DNA from: CAKUFA01 sp963627465
Lineage (GTDB): Bacteria > Bacillota > Clostridia > Christensenellales > Aristaeellaceae
Assembly (NCBI GenBank): GCA_963627465.1
Contig: CAVGBO010000049.1
Span: 31,105 to 95,104, forward strand
DNA length: 64,000 nucleotides
Reading direction: 5' to 3'
Part shown: positions 51,855 through 61,788 of the stretch, piece after piece
Layout of the letters: every line of letters begins with the position of its first letter
How positions within the stretch are numbered: position 1 is the stretch's first letter
Made by a program: the position numbers and the translations under genes
Notes under the pieces: model-generated
Told to the model about the DNA's origin: nothing
Databases searched by the model: none
The model's input: the letters and a program-made list of their open reading frames with translations, nothing else

Positions 51855-53873
51855 TCAGTGGGTACTTTTGCGGCTTCTCGGTGCTCTGGAGCGGCGCTGC
51901 TGGACGTCCGGCTTCATCGGTGCTTCCCCTCGCAGTGATAGCAGCTGATCCCGCAGCTTGGCTGCCTGCTCAAATTCCAGATTTTTCGCAGCGGACAGCA
52001 TCTGTTCCTCAATCTGACGCATTAAGGCGGCTCTTTCATCCTCATTCAGGGGCTTGGCTGCTGTTGTTTCTACCTGCTTGGTAATCTCCAGCACATCACG
52101 GATGGCATTCCGCACGGTTTCCGGGGTAATGCCGTGTGCTTCATTATACGCCTGCTGAATGGCACGACGGCGGTTAGTCTCCGTGATGGCCTTTTCCATG
52201 CTTTCCGTCATGATGTCACCATACATGATGACCCGACCGTCCGCATTCCGGGCAGCACGGCCAATGGTCTGCACAAGGGATGTTTCACTGCGCAGGAAGC
52301 CTTCTTTATCCGCATCCAGAATGGCCACAAGGGACACTTCCGGCAGATCCAGACCTTCCCGCAGCAGGTTAATGCCCACCAACACATCATATTCCCCTAG
52401 TCGCAGGTCACGGATCAGCTGCATCCGCTCCATGGTCTGAATATCGCTGTGCAGATAGCGGACACGGATTTCCAGCTCCTTCAGGTAATCGGTCAAGCTT
52501 TCCGCCATGCGCTTGGTCAGGGTGGTGACCAGCACACGCTCGCCCTTGGCCACCACCTTGCGAATTTCGCCTACCAAGTCGTCCACCTGACCGGTCGCTT
52601 TTTTCAGTAGAATTTCCGGATCCAGCAAACCGGTGGGGCGAATGATCTGCTCCACCACCTGCTCCGCTTTGCCCAATTCATAAGGCCCCGGCGTTGCGGA
52701 AACATAGATAGTCTGATGAATCCTTTGTTCAAACTCCTGAAAAAGCAAAGGACGATTGTCATAGGCGGAAGGCAGACGAAAGCCGTAGTCAATCAGGGTT
52801 GTTTTTCTGGCACGGTCGCCATTGTACATAGCACGAATCTGGGGCACCGTCACATGGCTTTCATCAATGAAGCACAGGAAATCCTTTGGAAAATAGTCCA
52901 GCAAGGAATAGGGCGCATCCCCTGGCTTCCGGCCATCAAAGTACCGGGAATAGTTCTCAATACCCTGACAGTAGCCGATTTCCCGCATCATTTCCATGTC
53001 ATAATTGGTGCGCTGGGCAATTCGCTGAGCTTCCAGCAGTTTCCCGTCCTTCTCAAATTCCGCAATCCGCTTCTGCAAGTCCTGCTCGATGACTGCCAGG
53101 TTTTCTTCCAAGTGGCTGCGATCCGTAGCGTAGTGAGTGGCCGGGAAAACGCTGGCATGCTCCAGCACCGACAGCACATGACCGCTGACAACGTCAATCT
53201 CGCTGATGCGGTCAATTTCATCGCCGAAGAATTCAATCCGCAAAGCGTGTTCGTGCTCCCCGGCTGGGATGATCTCCACCGTGTCCCCCCGGACGCGGAA
53301 GGTACCCCGGCTGAAGTCCACATCATTCCGCTCGTATTGAATGTCGATCAGATTGCGAAGCAGCTTTTCACGGCTCATGGTCATCCCGGGACGAAGGGAA
53401 ATCATCTGTCCCTCGTATTCGCTGGGATCGCCCATGGAGTAGATGCAGCTTACGGATGCCACAATGATGACGTCCTTCCGCTCCCGCAGGGCAGCGGTAG
53501 CACTGTGGCGAAGCCGGTCAATCTCTTCGTTGATGGAGGCATCCTTTTCGATGTACGTATCAGACGAGGCAATGTAGGCCTCCGGCTGATAGTAATCGTA
53601 ATAAGAGACGAAGTATTCCACCCGACTATCCGGGAAGAAAGCCTTCAATTCGCTGCACAGCTGGGCAGCCAGGGTTTTGTTGTGAGCAATCACCAAGGTG
53701 GGCTTCTGCACCTTTTCAATGACAGAGGCCATGGTAAAGGTTTTGCCGGAACCTGTTACACCCAGCAGCACCTGGCTTTGCATGCCTTCCTGAACGCCTC
53801 GGCTCAGTGCCTCAATGGCTTGGGGCTGATCGCCGCTGGCCTGGTAGGGTGCCTTTAATACAAACTTGTTCAT
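51855..53873 (-). CDS. uvrB: Excinuclease ABC subunit B
   Basis: 672 residues. DNA-damage recognition helicase of nucleotide-excision repair. Walker A GVTGSGKTFTMA near residue 37, the beta-hairpin VSYYDYYQPEAYIASSDTYI, ATPase DESHVTVPQ, domain VI NLLREGLDLPEV and the C-terminal UVR coil MRQIEEQMLSAAKNLEFEQA that binds UvrC. AGGAGG is 4 bases before ATG 53873; the frame opens at 53900. No uvrA or uvrC is adjacent. A 12-base palindrome lies upstream at 53931-53942. Confidence 0.97.
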   Translation of the reverse strand: MNKFVLKAPYQASGDQPQAIEALSRGVQEGMQSQVLLGVTGSGKTFTMASVIEKVQKPTLVIAHNKTLAAQLCSELKAFFPDSRVEYFVSYYDYYQPEAYIASSDTYIEKDASINEEIDRLRHSATAALRERKDVIIVASVSCIYSMGDPSEYEGQMISLRPGMTMSREKLLRNLIDIQYERNDVDFSRGTFRVRGDTVEIIPAGEHEHALRIEFFGDEIDRISEIDVVSGHVLSVLEHASVFPATHYATDRSHLEENLAVIEQDLQKRIAEFEKDGKLLEAQRIAQRTNYDMEMMREIGYCQGIENYSRYFDGRKPGDAPYSLLDYFPKDFLCFIDESHVTVPQIRAMYNGDRARKTTLIDYGFRLPSAYDNRPLLFQEFEQRIHQTIYVSATPGPYELGKAEQVVEQIIRPTGLLDPEILLKKATGQVDDLVGEIRKVVAKGERVLVTTLTKRMAESLTDYLKELEIRVRYLHSDIQTMERMQLIRDLRLGEYDVLVGINLLREGLDLPEVSLVAILDADKEGFLRSETSLVQTIGRAARNADGRVIMYGDIMTESMEKAITETNRRRAIQQAYNEAHGITPETVRNAIRDVLEITKQVETTAAKPLNEDERAALMRQIEEQMLSAAKNLEFEQAAKLRDQLLSLRGEAPMKPDVQQRRSRAPRSRKSTH

Positions 53874-53930
53874 GCGGCCTCCTATATCCTCAAAAAACAA
53901 TTACAATTCATCGCAGCCATCCCGTTAACG

Positions 53931-53942
53931 GGTGGAGCATCC
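53931..53942. repeat. Perfect palindrome CCCGTTAACGGG upstream of uvrB
   Basis: A 12-base self-complementary sequence 58 bases before the uvrB start. It does not match the Gram-positive LexA site (GAAC-N4-GTTC). A weak TGCTATCAT -10 lies further upstream (about 53952-53957). Confidence 0.5.
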
Positions 53943-53998
53943 CCTGCATGATAGCACATCCTATAGAAAATGAAAAGCATGGGCGCATCGCAAGCAAA

Positions 53999-54027
53999 GG
54001 CGTCACCTGCACAACGCAGATGACGCC
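53999..54027 (-). terminator. Terminator of the recG/ABC exporter operon
   Basis: GGCGTCA-CTGC pairs with GCAG-TGACGCC around GTTGT with one mismatch; the minus strand continues TTTGCTTGC. A modest T-run. Confidence 0.65.
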
Positions 54028-54046
54028 TTCCGAGTCCGTTGAAATT

Positions 54047-55783
54047 TTATTCAATATGGGCAAACTGACTTTCATACAGCTGCTTGTAAAAGCCGCCCTT
54101 GGCAAGCAACTCCTCATGATTGCCCTGCTCAATTACATGACCGTCCCGCATCACAAGGATTACATCACTTTCCTTGATCGTGGAAAGCCGGTGTGCTACC
54201 ACGAAGCTGGTTCTGCCCTTGACCATGGCGGCGAAGGCACGCTGCACGTTCAATTCCGTACGGGTATCAATGTTGCTGGTTGCTTCGTCCAGAATCAGCA
54301 TGGGTGGATCCATCAGCATGACACGGGCAATGCACAATAGCTGCTTCTGCCCCTGGGACAAGTTATCGCCCTGCTCGGTGAGCACGGTGTCGTATCCGTC
54401 TGCCAAGCGGCGAATAAAGCCATCCGCATGGGCGGCCGTCGCTGCAGCAACGATTTCTTCTCTGGTTGCCCCCGGCTTGCCATAGGCGATGTTTTCCGCC
54501 ACGGTGGCCTGGGTCAGCCAAGTATCCTGCAGCACCATGCCGAAGTGCGCACGCAGATCATCTCGGGTCATGTCCCGCACGTCTACGCCGCCCAGGGTGA
54601 TCCTGCCGTCCGTCACGTCATAGAAGCGCATCAGCAGATTGATCAGCGTGGTTTTGCCGCAGCCCGTAGGTCCTACAACGGCAATACGCTGACCAGGCTG
54701 CACCGTCAGGTTGAAGTGCTCAATCAGCGGACGATCCGGCACATACTGGAAGGAAACATCTTCAAAAGCGATAACTGCCCGATCCGGCACTTTCTTGGGA
54801 TGATCACATTCCTTTTCCGTAGGCTCGTCCATCAGCTCCATCAGCCGACGTGCAGAGGCCATAGCCGTTTGCAGCTGTGCCATGATGCCGGTGACTTCGT
54901 TGAAAGGCTTGGTGTACTGGTTGGCATAGCTGAGGAAGCAGGACAGCTGACCCACCGTCATGCTGCCGTTCACTGCCGCCAGTGCGCCGGCAATGCCGAC
55001 AGATGCATACACCAGACCGTTGACGAACCGGGTCAGGGGGTTGGTGAACGCCGGGTAAATCTGCGCTTTATAGCCCCATGTGTACAGGCGATCGTTGATT
55101 TCCCCCAGCTTCTCTTCACTTTCTTTTTCGTGACCGAAAAGCTTGACCAGCTTCTGACCTGCTACCATTTCCTCCACATGGCCGCCCAATTCGCCCTGAA
55201 TCTGGCTTTGCTTGATGAAGGTTTTATGGGTGCCCCGGGCAATCAAAGTGGCAATGATCATAGACACAGGGGTCAGTGCCACCACCACCAGCGCAATAAG
55301 AGGATGGATGGAAATCATGAAGCCCAGTGTACCGATGATGGTCACCACGCCGGTAAACAGCTGGGTAAAGCCCTGCAGCAGACCGTCGCTGACAGCATCC
55401 ACATCGCTGACCACACGGTTGATAATATTGCCGTGTGCCGTGGTATCAATGAACCGCAGCGGCACCCGAATCAGCTTGGAAAACACATTGACCCGCAGAT
55501 CGCTGACCGTTTTGTAGCTGACCGTGTTGGTGCACATGCTCATGATCCACTGGAACACCGCACCCACTGCGATCACAATCAGCAGCAGCATTGCCGTATG
55601 GCCGATAGCTTCAAAATCCACCTGATCCTTGCCGATGATTTGATCCACCGCATCACCAATCAGCACCGGGCACAGCAGACTCATCACCACATAAATGATG
55701 GCGCAGACCAGTGCCAGCAGCAGGTAGCCGGAATAGGGTTTCACAAAGCGCATGAGGCGCTTGAACACTTCACTGTTTTTCAT
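54047..55783 (-). CDS. Heterodimeric ABC exporter, catalytically competent half
   Basis: 578 residues. Six-helix transmembrane domain (about 15-310) fused to an ATPase. Walker A GPTGCGKTTLINLL, Q-loop VLQDTWLTQATVAENIAYG, signature NLSQGQKQLLCIAR and Walker B MLILDEATSNID with a catalytic Glu. ATG 55783 follows GGAGG at 7 bases and overlaps the partner's stop by four bases (ATGA). The pair resembles BmrCD/LmrCD and TM287/288 exporters for drugs or lipids. The signature has LSQGQ instead of LSGGQ, which belongs to the site formed with the partner's Walker A. Confidence 0.9.
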   Translation of the reverse strand: MKNSEVFKRLMRFVKPYSGYLLLALVCAIIYVVMSLLCPVLIGDAVDQIIGKDQVDFEAIGHTAMLLLIVIAVGAVFQWIMSMCTNTVSYKTVSDLRVNVFSKLIRVPLRFIDTTAHGNIINRVVSDVDAVSDGLLQGFTQLFTGVVTIIGTLGFMISIHPLIALVVVALTPVSMIIATLIARGTHKTFIKQSQIQGELGGHVEEMVAGQKLVKLFGHEKESEEKLGEINDRLYTWGYKAQIYPAFTNPLTRFVNGLVYASVGIAGALAAVNGSMTVGQLSCFLSYANQYTKPFNEVTGIMAQLQTAMASARRLMELMDEPTEKECDHPKKVPDRAVIAFEDVSFQYVPDRPLIEHFNLTVQPGQRIAVVGPTGCGKTTLINLLMRFYDVTDGRITLGGVDVRDMTRDDLRAHFGMVLQDTWLTQATVAENIAYGKPGATREEIVAAATAAHADGFIRRLADGYDTVLTEQGDNLSQGQKQLLCIARVMLMDPPMLILDEATSNIDTRTELNVQRAFAAMVKGRTSFVVAHRLSTIKESDVILVMRDGHVIEQGNHEELLAKGGFYKQLYESQFAHIE

Positions 55784-57513
55784 GCCTGTGCCTCCTGCAT
55801 GCTCATCTGGGAATAGCAAATTTCCTGATAGGTGGTGCAATCCTTCAGCAGTGCATCATGCTTGCCGTCCCCTACGATTTCGCCTTCGTCCATCACCAGA
55901 ATGCGGTCGCACCGCTTAACGGTGGATACCCGCTGAGACACAATGATCACCGTGGGCATGGGCTTCATGTGATGAATGGCACGCTGGAGGGCAGCATCCG
56001 TTGCGTAGTCCAGTGCGCTGGAAGAGTCATCCAGAATCAGAATTTCCGGATGCCCCACCAAAGCCCGGGCAATGGTCAACCGCTGCTTTTGGCCGCCGGA
56101 GAAGTTTGCACCTCCCTGGGATACAGGGGCATTCAGCCCCAAAGGCAGCTGACGCACAAATTCAGCTGCCTGCGCCGTTTCCAGCGCAGCCCAAAGCTGT
56201 TCATCCGTTGCCCCCGGCATACGCCACTGCAGATTTTCCCGAATGGTGCCGGAGAACAGCAGATTACCCTGGGGCACCATGCCAATCTTCTGATGAAGCT
56301 GCCAAAGGGGATAATCCTTCACGTCCACGCCATCCACAAGCACGGTTCCCTTGTTGGCATCGTACAGTCTGGGAATTAACTGCACAAGGGTAGACTTGGA
56401 ACTGCCGGTACCGCCGATAATACCAATGCTTTCCCCGGCAGTCACGTCAAAGTCAATGTTCTTCAGTGCCTCGGCTGCACCCTCATAATAATTGAAGGAG
56501 ACATTGCGGAAGCTGATTCTGGGGGCACCGGCTACATCCTTCACCAGTGCCTCTCTGCCGTCCTCCACGCTGGGCTTTGTATCGAAAACCTCGTTAATCC
56601 GAGCAGCGGAAGCAGCAGCCTTGGTAAACACAACCACCAAGTTCGCCACAACCACCAAGGCCAGCAAAATCTGATTCATGTAGTTGACGAAGGCAACCAC
56701 TTCGCCCTGGGTCATGCTGCCCGCATTCACACGAACGCCGCCGAACCAGAGGATGACCACAATGCCAAGGTTCAGGATCAGGAAACTGAAGGGCGCAAGG
56801 ATAGCGTTCAACTTGCCAATGTGGATGGTGTTCCGTGCCAGGTCATCGCAGGCTTCGTCAAACCGCTCCTGCTCTGCGTCCTGCTTGCGGAAGGCACGAA
56901 CCACACGGGCACCGGAAAGGTTCTCCCGGGTAATCAGGCTTACACGGTCCGTCTTCTTCTGAATGGTCTTGAAGAAAGGTACGGACTTGCTCATGACCAG
57001 ATACAGCACCAGTGCCACCAGGGGGACAATGGCCAGGAACACCAGCGACAGGGTCAGGTCAATGCGCATGGCCATGATCACTGCACCAATTATCAGGAAA
57101 GGTGCACGAACCACCAGTCGAATCAGCATGGCCACAGCGGTCTGCATCTGGTTAATGTCCGAGGTCATACGGGTGATCAGCGTAGGCGTACCGAAGCGAT
57201 CCAGTTCCTTCCATGAAAGAGTGTTGATATGATGGAACACTTCACGCCGCAGATCCGTGCCCACACCTTGCGAGGCACGGGAAGCCATGGTTTGGCAGGT
57301 AAGCGAGGAAGCAAGACCCACAACACCCAGCAGCACCAGCAGACCGCCCCGCTGCCAAATGTAGGATACGTCATGCTGCGCCACACCAACGTCAATCATG
57401 TCCGCCATGACAAGGGGCACAATCAGCTCGAAGATGGCTTCGATCAGCTTGAACATGGGACCCAGAATCACCTGCAGCTTGTATGGTTTCAAAAACCTGG
57501 CAAGCTTCCTCAT
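55780..57513 (-). CDS. Heterodimeric ABC exporter, degenerate half
   Basis: 577 residues with the same layout: six helices, then ATPase with Walker A GGTGSSKSTLVQL, Q-loop MVPQGNLLFSGTIREN, signature NFSGGQKQRLTIARAL and Walker B ILILDDSSSALD, where the catalytic Glu is Asp. One degenerate and one canonical site is the normal heterodimer pattern, so this is the asymmetric partner. ATG 57513 lies after GGGAG. RecG ends 30 bases upstream, so the exporter is the tail of the yloU-fakA-recG run. Confidence 0.9.
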   Translation of the reverse strand: MRKLARFLKPYKLQVILGPMFKLIEAIFELIVPLVMADMIDVGVAQHDVSYIWQRGGLLVLLGVVGLASSLTCQTMASRASQGVGTDLRREVFHHINTLSWKELDRFGTPTLITRMTSDINQMQTAVAMLIRLVVRAPFLIIGAVIMAMRIDLTLSLVFLAIVPLVALVLYLVMSKSVPFFKTIQKKTDRVSLITRENLSGARVVRAFRKQDAEQERFDEACDDLARNTIHIGKLNAILAPFSFLILNLGIVVILWFGGVRVNAGSMTQGEVVAFVNYMNQILLALVVVANLVVVFTKAAASAARINEVFDTKPSVEDGREALVKDVAGAPRISFRNVSFNYYEGAAEALKNIDFDVTAGESIGIIGGTGSSKSTLVQLIPRLYDANKGTVLVDGVDVKDYPLWQLHQKIGMVPQGNLLFSGTIRENLQWRMPGATDEQLWAALETAQAAEFVRQLPLGLNAPVSQGGANFSGGQKQRLTIARALVGHPEILILDDSSSALDYATDAALQRAIHHMKPMPTVIIVSQRVSTVKRCDRILVMDEGEIVGDGKHDALLKDCTTYQEICYSQMSMQEAQA

Positions 57514-57543
57514 TTTTTTCTCCCGTCCTTTTCCTTTGTGAAT

Positions 57544-59544
57544 TTAATTGAGCGCAATCTTTTGCGTATAGTGCTTTGCAGCTTCCTGCTCCACCTGCTG
57601 CCGTGCCTGAAGAAGCGAAGGATCATCCCGAAGCTGCTTCATGCATTGGCAGGCTTCTTCCAGCAGCTGCACATCGCCATCCAGCAGAAAATCCGCCATG
57701 GATTCGCCGGATTGTCTTGTGCCCATGAGATCCCCGGGGCCTCGCAGCTCCAGATCCTTCTGCGCCACCAGAAAACCATCATTGGTCTGCGTCATGATGC
57801 GGAGCCGCTCCGTTGCCCCCGCCAGCAGGAAGCACCAGCTTTCCGCACTTCCCCGTCCGACACGACCACGAAGCTGATGCAGCTGGGACAGGCCGAACCG
57901 CTCGGCATTTTCGATGACCATCACGGTGGCATTGGGCACATTGACGCCCACCTCAATCACCGTGGTAGACACCAGCACGTCCAGCTCACCGCCGGCAAAC
58001 TGATGCAGCACATTGTCTTTTTCCTCCGGCCGCTGATCACCCCAGGTAAGCCCCACTCGAAGCCCATTGAGCTCCTCTTCCATTAGAGCCTGATAGGTAG
58101 CCTTGGCTGAGCGGACATTGTCCATGGTTTCGCTGTCTTCCACCAAAGGGCAGACAACATAGGCTTGATGCCCTTTCCCGATCTCTCCTCGAAGAAACGC
58201 ATACATACTGCTGCGTTTTTCTTCCGGCACAATCCGTGTTTTCACAGGCTGCCGTCCCGGGGGAAGCTCATCCACCACGGTAATATCCAGATCGCCATAC
58301 AGAATTAGCGCCAAGGTTCTCGGTATGGGTGTGGCCGACATGACCAACACGTGAGGAGCCTTCTCCTGATTGTTGCCTTTATCCTGCAAAATCGACCGCT
58401 GCTGCACGCCGAACCGATGCTGTTCATCCGTAATGACAAGCCCCAAATTGTGATAGGTCACCTTTTCACTAATCAGGGCATGGGTACCGAAAACCGCCTG
58501 CCATTTCCCTGTAGCCAGTGCCTCGTGGGCCTTCCGCTTTTCCGATGCTTTCAGCGTCCCGGTCAGCAGGCCGCAAGAAATACCCAGAGGCTCCAGCATG
58601 GCTACAGCAGACTCATAGTGCTGCCGGGCAAGGATCTCCGTTGGTGCCATCATGGCTGCCTGATAGCCGCAGCCGCAAGCCAGGGCAATGGCTCCGAAGG
58701 CAATGGCTGTTTTACCGCAGCCAACATCGCCCTGCACCAGCCGTGACATGGCCGTAGGCTGACGCAGATCCTCCGCAATATCCTGCAACGCCTTTCTCTG
58801 TGCTCCTGTAGGGGCAAATGGCAAGCTCTTCCAGAAAGCATCTGCTGCATCGGCAGCAATCGCCATGGGGAAGCCCGGTTGATGCCGGTTTCCTACCAGC
58901 CCAATGGCCGCCTGATACATGAGCATCTGCTCAAAGGCAAAACGCCGCCGTGCCAGCTTCAGGTCTTCCATAGAATCTGGGAAGTGCGCCTGACGAATGG
59001 CGAAGTTTGTTTCGCAGAGATGATGCTGAAGCCGAACCTCCCTCGGCAGGGTTTCCGGGCAGCAATCATCCACTTCTTCCAGTGCACGCTTCATCATTTC
59101 CCGGTATGACTTGGCTGGAATTCCCTTCACGGCACGGTAGACCGGCAAAATGCACTGCTCCGTTACCTTCTGCGGATTTTGAAGCACTCTTCTGCCGTTC
59201 TTGTCCCCCACACGACCGTAAAGGAGAATCTCCTCGCCTGCCGTCAGTTGCTGGCAGATCCAAGGCTGATTGTACCACACCGCCGGCAGCTTGCCGCTTT
59301 CATCCCACAAGGCTGCGGTCACCCGGGTCATGCCGCCGAAACGGTTCAGCTTCGGCGTTTCTCGTATCTGACACTGAACCAGCACCGTCATGCCGGGCTT
59401 GCATGCGCTGCAAGGTGTCACGGCGGTCATATCCTCGTAGCGAACAGGAAGCCGATACAAAAGATCGCGCAGTGAGCAAATGCCCGCTGCGCGCAAATTT
59501 TCCAAGCGTGTAGGACCTATGCCCTTGAGCATGGACAGTTCCAT
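57544..59544 (-). CDS. recG: ATP-dependent DNA helicase RecG
   Basis: 666 residues. It rescues stalled forks by branch migration. N-terminal wedge/OB region (about 10-200), then LVQGDVGCGKTAIAFGA (Walker A), DEQHRFGVQQ, ATPIPRTLA and LHQLRGRVGRGS in the helicase domains. Two ATG codons (59547, 59544) abut the fakA stop (TAATG); GGAG is 5 bases before the second, which is chosen. A longer open frame up to 59598 would overlap fakA and has no ribosome site. Confidence 0.95.
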   Translation of the reverse strand: MELSMLKGIGPTRLENLRAAGICSLRDLLYRLPVRYEDMTAVTPCSACKPGMTVLVQCQIRETPKLNRFGGMTRVTAALWDESGKLPAVWYNQPWICQQLTAGEEILLYGRVGDKNGRRVLQNPQKVTEQCILPVYRAVKGIPAKSYREMMKRALEEVDDCCPETLPREVRLQHHLCETNFAIRQAHFPDSMEDLKLARRRFAFEQMLMYQAAIGLVGNRHQPGFPMAIAADAADAFWKSLPFAPTGAQRKALQDIAEDLRQPTAMSRLVQGDVGCGKTAIAFGAIALACGCGYQAAMMAPTEILARQHYESAVAMLEPLGISCGLLTGTLKASEKRKAHEALATGKWQAVFGTHALISEKVTYHNLGLVITDEQHRFGVQQRSILQDKGNNQEKAPHVLVMSATPIPRTLALILYGDLDITVVDELPPGRQPVKTRIVPEEKRSSMYAFLRGEIGKGHQAYVVCPLVEDSETMDNVRSAKATYQALMEEELNGLRVGLTWGDQRPEEKDNVLHQFAGGELDVLVSTTVIEVGVNVPNATVMVIENAERFGLSQLHQLRGRVGRGSAESWCFLLAGATERLRIMTQTNDGFLVAQKDLELRGPGDLMGTRQSGESMADFLLDGDVQLLEEACQCMKQLRDDPSLLQARQQVEQEAAKHYTQKIALN

Positions 59545-59546
59545 CA

Positions 59547-61211
59547 TTACTCCACAGAAATCAGGTAGTAGTACAGCGGCTGACCGCCACGGTGGCATTC
59601 CACATCGCAGTTGGGATAAGCATCTGCAATCTCTGCCGTCACCGCTTCAGCATCCTCCTGAGTGGTTTCTGCACCGTAGTAGACAGTGATCAGTTCATCC
59701 TCATCGGTGATAATGGCCTTCATCATTTCCATCACCACATCGTGAAGGGACTGGCCGGAGTACTCAATCTGGCCGTTATGCAGACCAATGATATCCCCTT
59801 CCTTGATCTGCACCCCGTTGTACTCGCTATCCCGCACAGCGTAGGTCACAGTGCCGGTCTTCACATGCTGGGCAGCCTCTTCCATGCGCACAGCATTTTC
59901 TTCCCCGGATACTTCCGGCTGGAAAGCAACCGCCGCTGCAATGCCCATAGCCACGTTCTTAGTGGGGATTACGTGAACTTCCTTTTCGGACAGTTCCGCT
60001 GCCTGCTGGGCTGCCAGCACCACATTGCCGTTATTCGGGAAGACGAAGACGCACTTGGCATTCACCTGATTGATGGCCGTCAGAATATCGTCAATAGAGG
60101 GATTCATGGTCTGTCCCCCCTCAACAATCACGTCCACCGTCAAGTCACGGAAAATCTGGGAGAAGCCATCTCCCAGAGATACGGCCACCATGCCGAAATC
60201 CTTAGCGGGTTCGGCGGGTGCTGCTTCCTTCGCTTCCTCAGCAGTGCCCTCGCCCTGATCCTTCTCATGCCGGAGCTGATCCAGATTGTCCACCTTCAGG
60301 TTCACCAATTCGCCCAGCTCAATGCCGTACTCAATGGCGTTGCCGGGATTGTTGGTGTGCACATGGGTCTTCACCAGCTGCATATCGCCGCTGACCTGCA
60401 CACAGTCGCCAATCCGGTTCAGCCGACGGCGGAAGGAGTCGATATCCCCTTCGGACACATCGTCCCGCAGGTTGCGAATATCAAAGGAAGTGCAGTACAG
60501 GTACTTAGGATCCCCCATCAGGGTATGATCATTGGTTGCTTCCTGATTGCCGTCCTCTGCCATGCAGGGAGCAGAATCGTTAATGTCCTCTCCCCGAAGC
60601 ACCGCAGCATAGCCCATGTAGATCAGCAGCAGACCACGTCCGCCGGAGTCCACCACACCAGCCTGCTTCAGTGCCGGCAACATGTCAGGGGTGCGCTTCA
60701 AAATTGCTTCGCCGCTGCGCAGCATCACGGTGATCAATCCATCGTAATCATCCGGGGCGGCATTGGCCTGCTTCACCGCATCCTCAGCCACCACACGAGC
60801 CACGGTCAGAATGGTGCCTTCCTTAGGCTTCATCACAGCCTTATAGGCAAGCTCAGCACCCTTCTTCAGTGCTTCCGCAAACTGAACGGGCGTGATCTTT
60901 TCCACACCGGTCAAGGCCTTGGCAAAGCCACGGAAAAGCTGGCTGGTAATAACGCCGGAGTTACCCCGAGCGCCACGAAGAGCACCCTTGGCCAGCGCAG
61001 CAGCAGCTTCATCTGCCCGGAGATATTCCTTGCTGGAAACTTCCCGGGTGGCGCTCTGCATGGTCAGGGACATGTTGGTGCCCGTGTCGCCATCCGGCAC
61101 AGGGAACACGTTCAGCGCATCCACCGCTTCACGATTCTTCTCCAGCAATGCTGCGCCGGCAACAACCATATCACGCAGCAAAAGTCCGTCTATTGTCTTA
61201 AATTGAATCAA
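59547..61211 (-). CDS. fakA: Fatty acid kinase subunit A / DAK2-domain protein YloV
   Basis: 554 residues. The N-terminal DAK2 kinase domain has VDALNVFPVPDGDTGTNMSL near residue 30 and GNSGVITSQLFRGFAK; the C-terminal part has NNGNVVLAAQQAAEL. FakA phosphorylates FakB-bound fatty acids, feeding host or exogenous fatty acids into phospholipids. No fakB is in the window. The open frame begins at ATG 61235, but family N-termini start MxxFKTIDG and GGAGG lies 9 bases before the TTG at 61211, so TTG is preferred. It follows yloU, as usual. Confidence 0.92.
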   Translation of the reverse strand: MIQFKTIDGLLLRDMVVAGAALLEKNREAVDALNVFPVPDGDTGTNMSLTMQSATREVSSKEYLRADEAAAALAKGALRGARGNSGVITSQLFRGFAKALTGVEKITPVQFAEALKKGAELAYKAVMKPKEGTILTVARVVAEDAVKQANAAPDDYDGLITVMLRSGEAILKRTPDMLPALKQAGVVDSGGRGLLLIYMGYAAVLRGEDINDSAPCMAEDGNQEATNDHTLMGDPKYLYCTSFDIRNLRDDVSEGDIDSFRRRLNRIGDCVQVSGDMQLVKTHVHTNNPGNAIEYGIELGELVNLKVDNLDQLRHEKDQGEGTAEEAKEAAPAEPAKDFGMVAVSLGDGFSQIFRDLTVDVIVEGGQTMNPSIDDILTAINQVNAKCVFVFPNNGNVVLAAQQAAELSEKEVHVIPTKNVAMGIAAAVAFQPEVSGEENAVRMEEAAQHVKTGTVTYAVRDSEYNGVQIKEGDIIGLHNGQIEYSGQSLHDVVMEMMKAIITDEDELITVYYGAETTQEDAEAVTAEIADAYPNCDVECHRGGQPLYYYLISVE

Positions 61212-61302
61212 GGATGTCTTCCTCCGTTCGATCATCGGGCGTTGTGCCGGACAGCTTTTCCGGTATTCGCACCGCTATTTTGACCCGGCAGCCGGACGCC
61301 GC

Positions 61303-61653
61303 TTAGACCCGAATGCCTTCCACCGAAATGTTCACCTTTCGCACCTTTACGCCGGTCATGCTTTCCAGCTTATAGCGCACGGTTTCAACGATGGTGCGGC
61401 ACACCTCGGAAATAGAAATTCCGTATTCCACAATGATAAACAGATCCACATCCAACATATCGCCTACATTGCGAATCTGTACACCCTTGGCCAGATTTTC
61501 CCTTCCCAGCCATTCAACGAAGCCATCCTTGGCACGGCGGGAAGACATAGCCACAATGCCATAGCACTCCAACGCAGCGTAGCCAACGACCTTGAGCATA
61601 ACATCTTCCGTGATGTAGATGGTGCCAATGTCATTTTTTATCTTACATTCCAT
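61303..61653 (-). CDS. Asp23/Gls24 family envelope stress protein YloU
   Basis: 116 residues. The family core GTIYITEDVMLKVVGYAALE, VQIRNVGDMLDVDLFIIVEYGISI and SMTGVKVRKVNISVEGI is complete. It is a small membrane-associated scaffold in Staphylococcus; its partner gene yloV follows here and in other Firmicutes. ATG 61653 is about 12 bases after GGAGG. Ninety-one bases separate it from fakA, with a promoter at 61753-61781 for the whole run. Confidence 0.92.
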   Translation of the reverse strand: MECKIKNDIGTIYITEDVMLKVVGYAALECYGIVAMSSRRAKDGFVEWLGRENLAKGVQIRNVGDMLDVDLFIIVEYGISISEVCRTIVETVRYKLESMTGVKVRKVNISVEGIRV

Positions 61654-61752
61654 AGCAACTTACAGCCTCCTTGTGCGTAGGTTCTGCCGGGAGCATCGCA
61701 CGGAACGCAAAAATTCCACGCAAAATCCCCCTATGCCGGCAGGGGCATTAGT

Positions 61753-61781
61753 AGTATACATGATTTTACTACATTTCGCAA
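61753..61781 (-). promoter_or_regulatory. Promoter of yloU-fakA-recG-exporter run
   Basis: TTGCGA (61776-61781), 17 bases, TATACT (61753-61758) on the minus strand. Confidence 0.75.
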
Positions 61782-61788
61782 TGATTTT

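Noticed and set aside
55780..57513. Walker B Asp in the ABC half considered as a damaging mutation
   Set aside because: One degenerate site is standard in heterodimeric exporters, and the partner keeps Glu.
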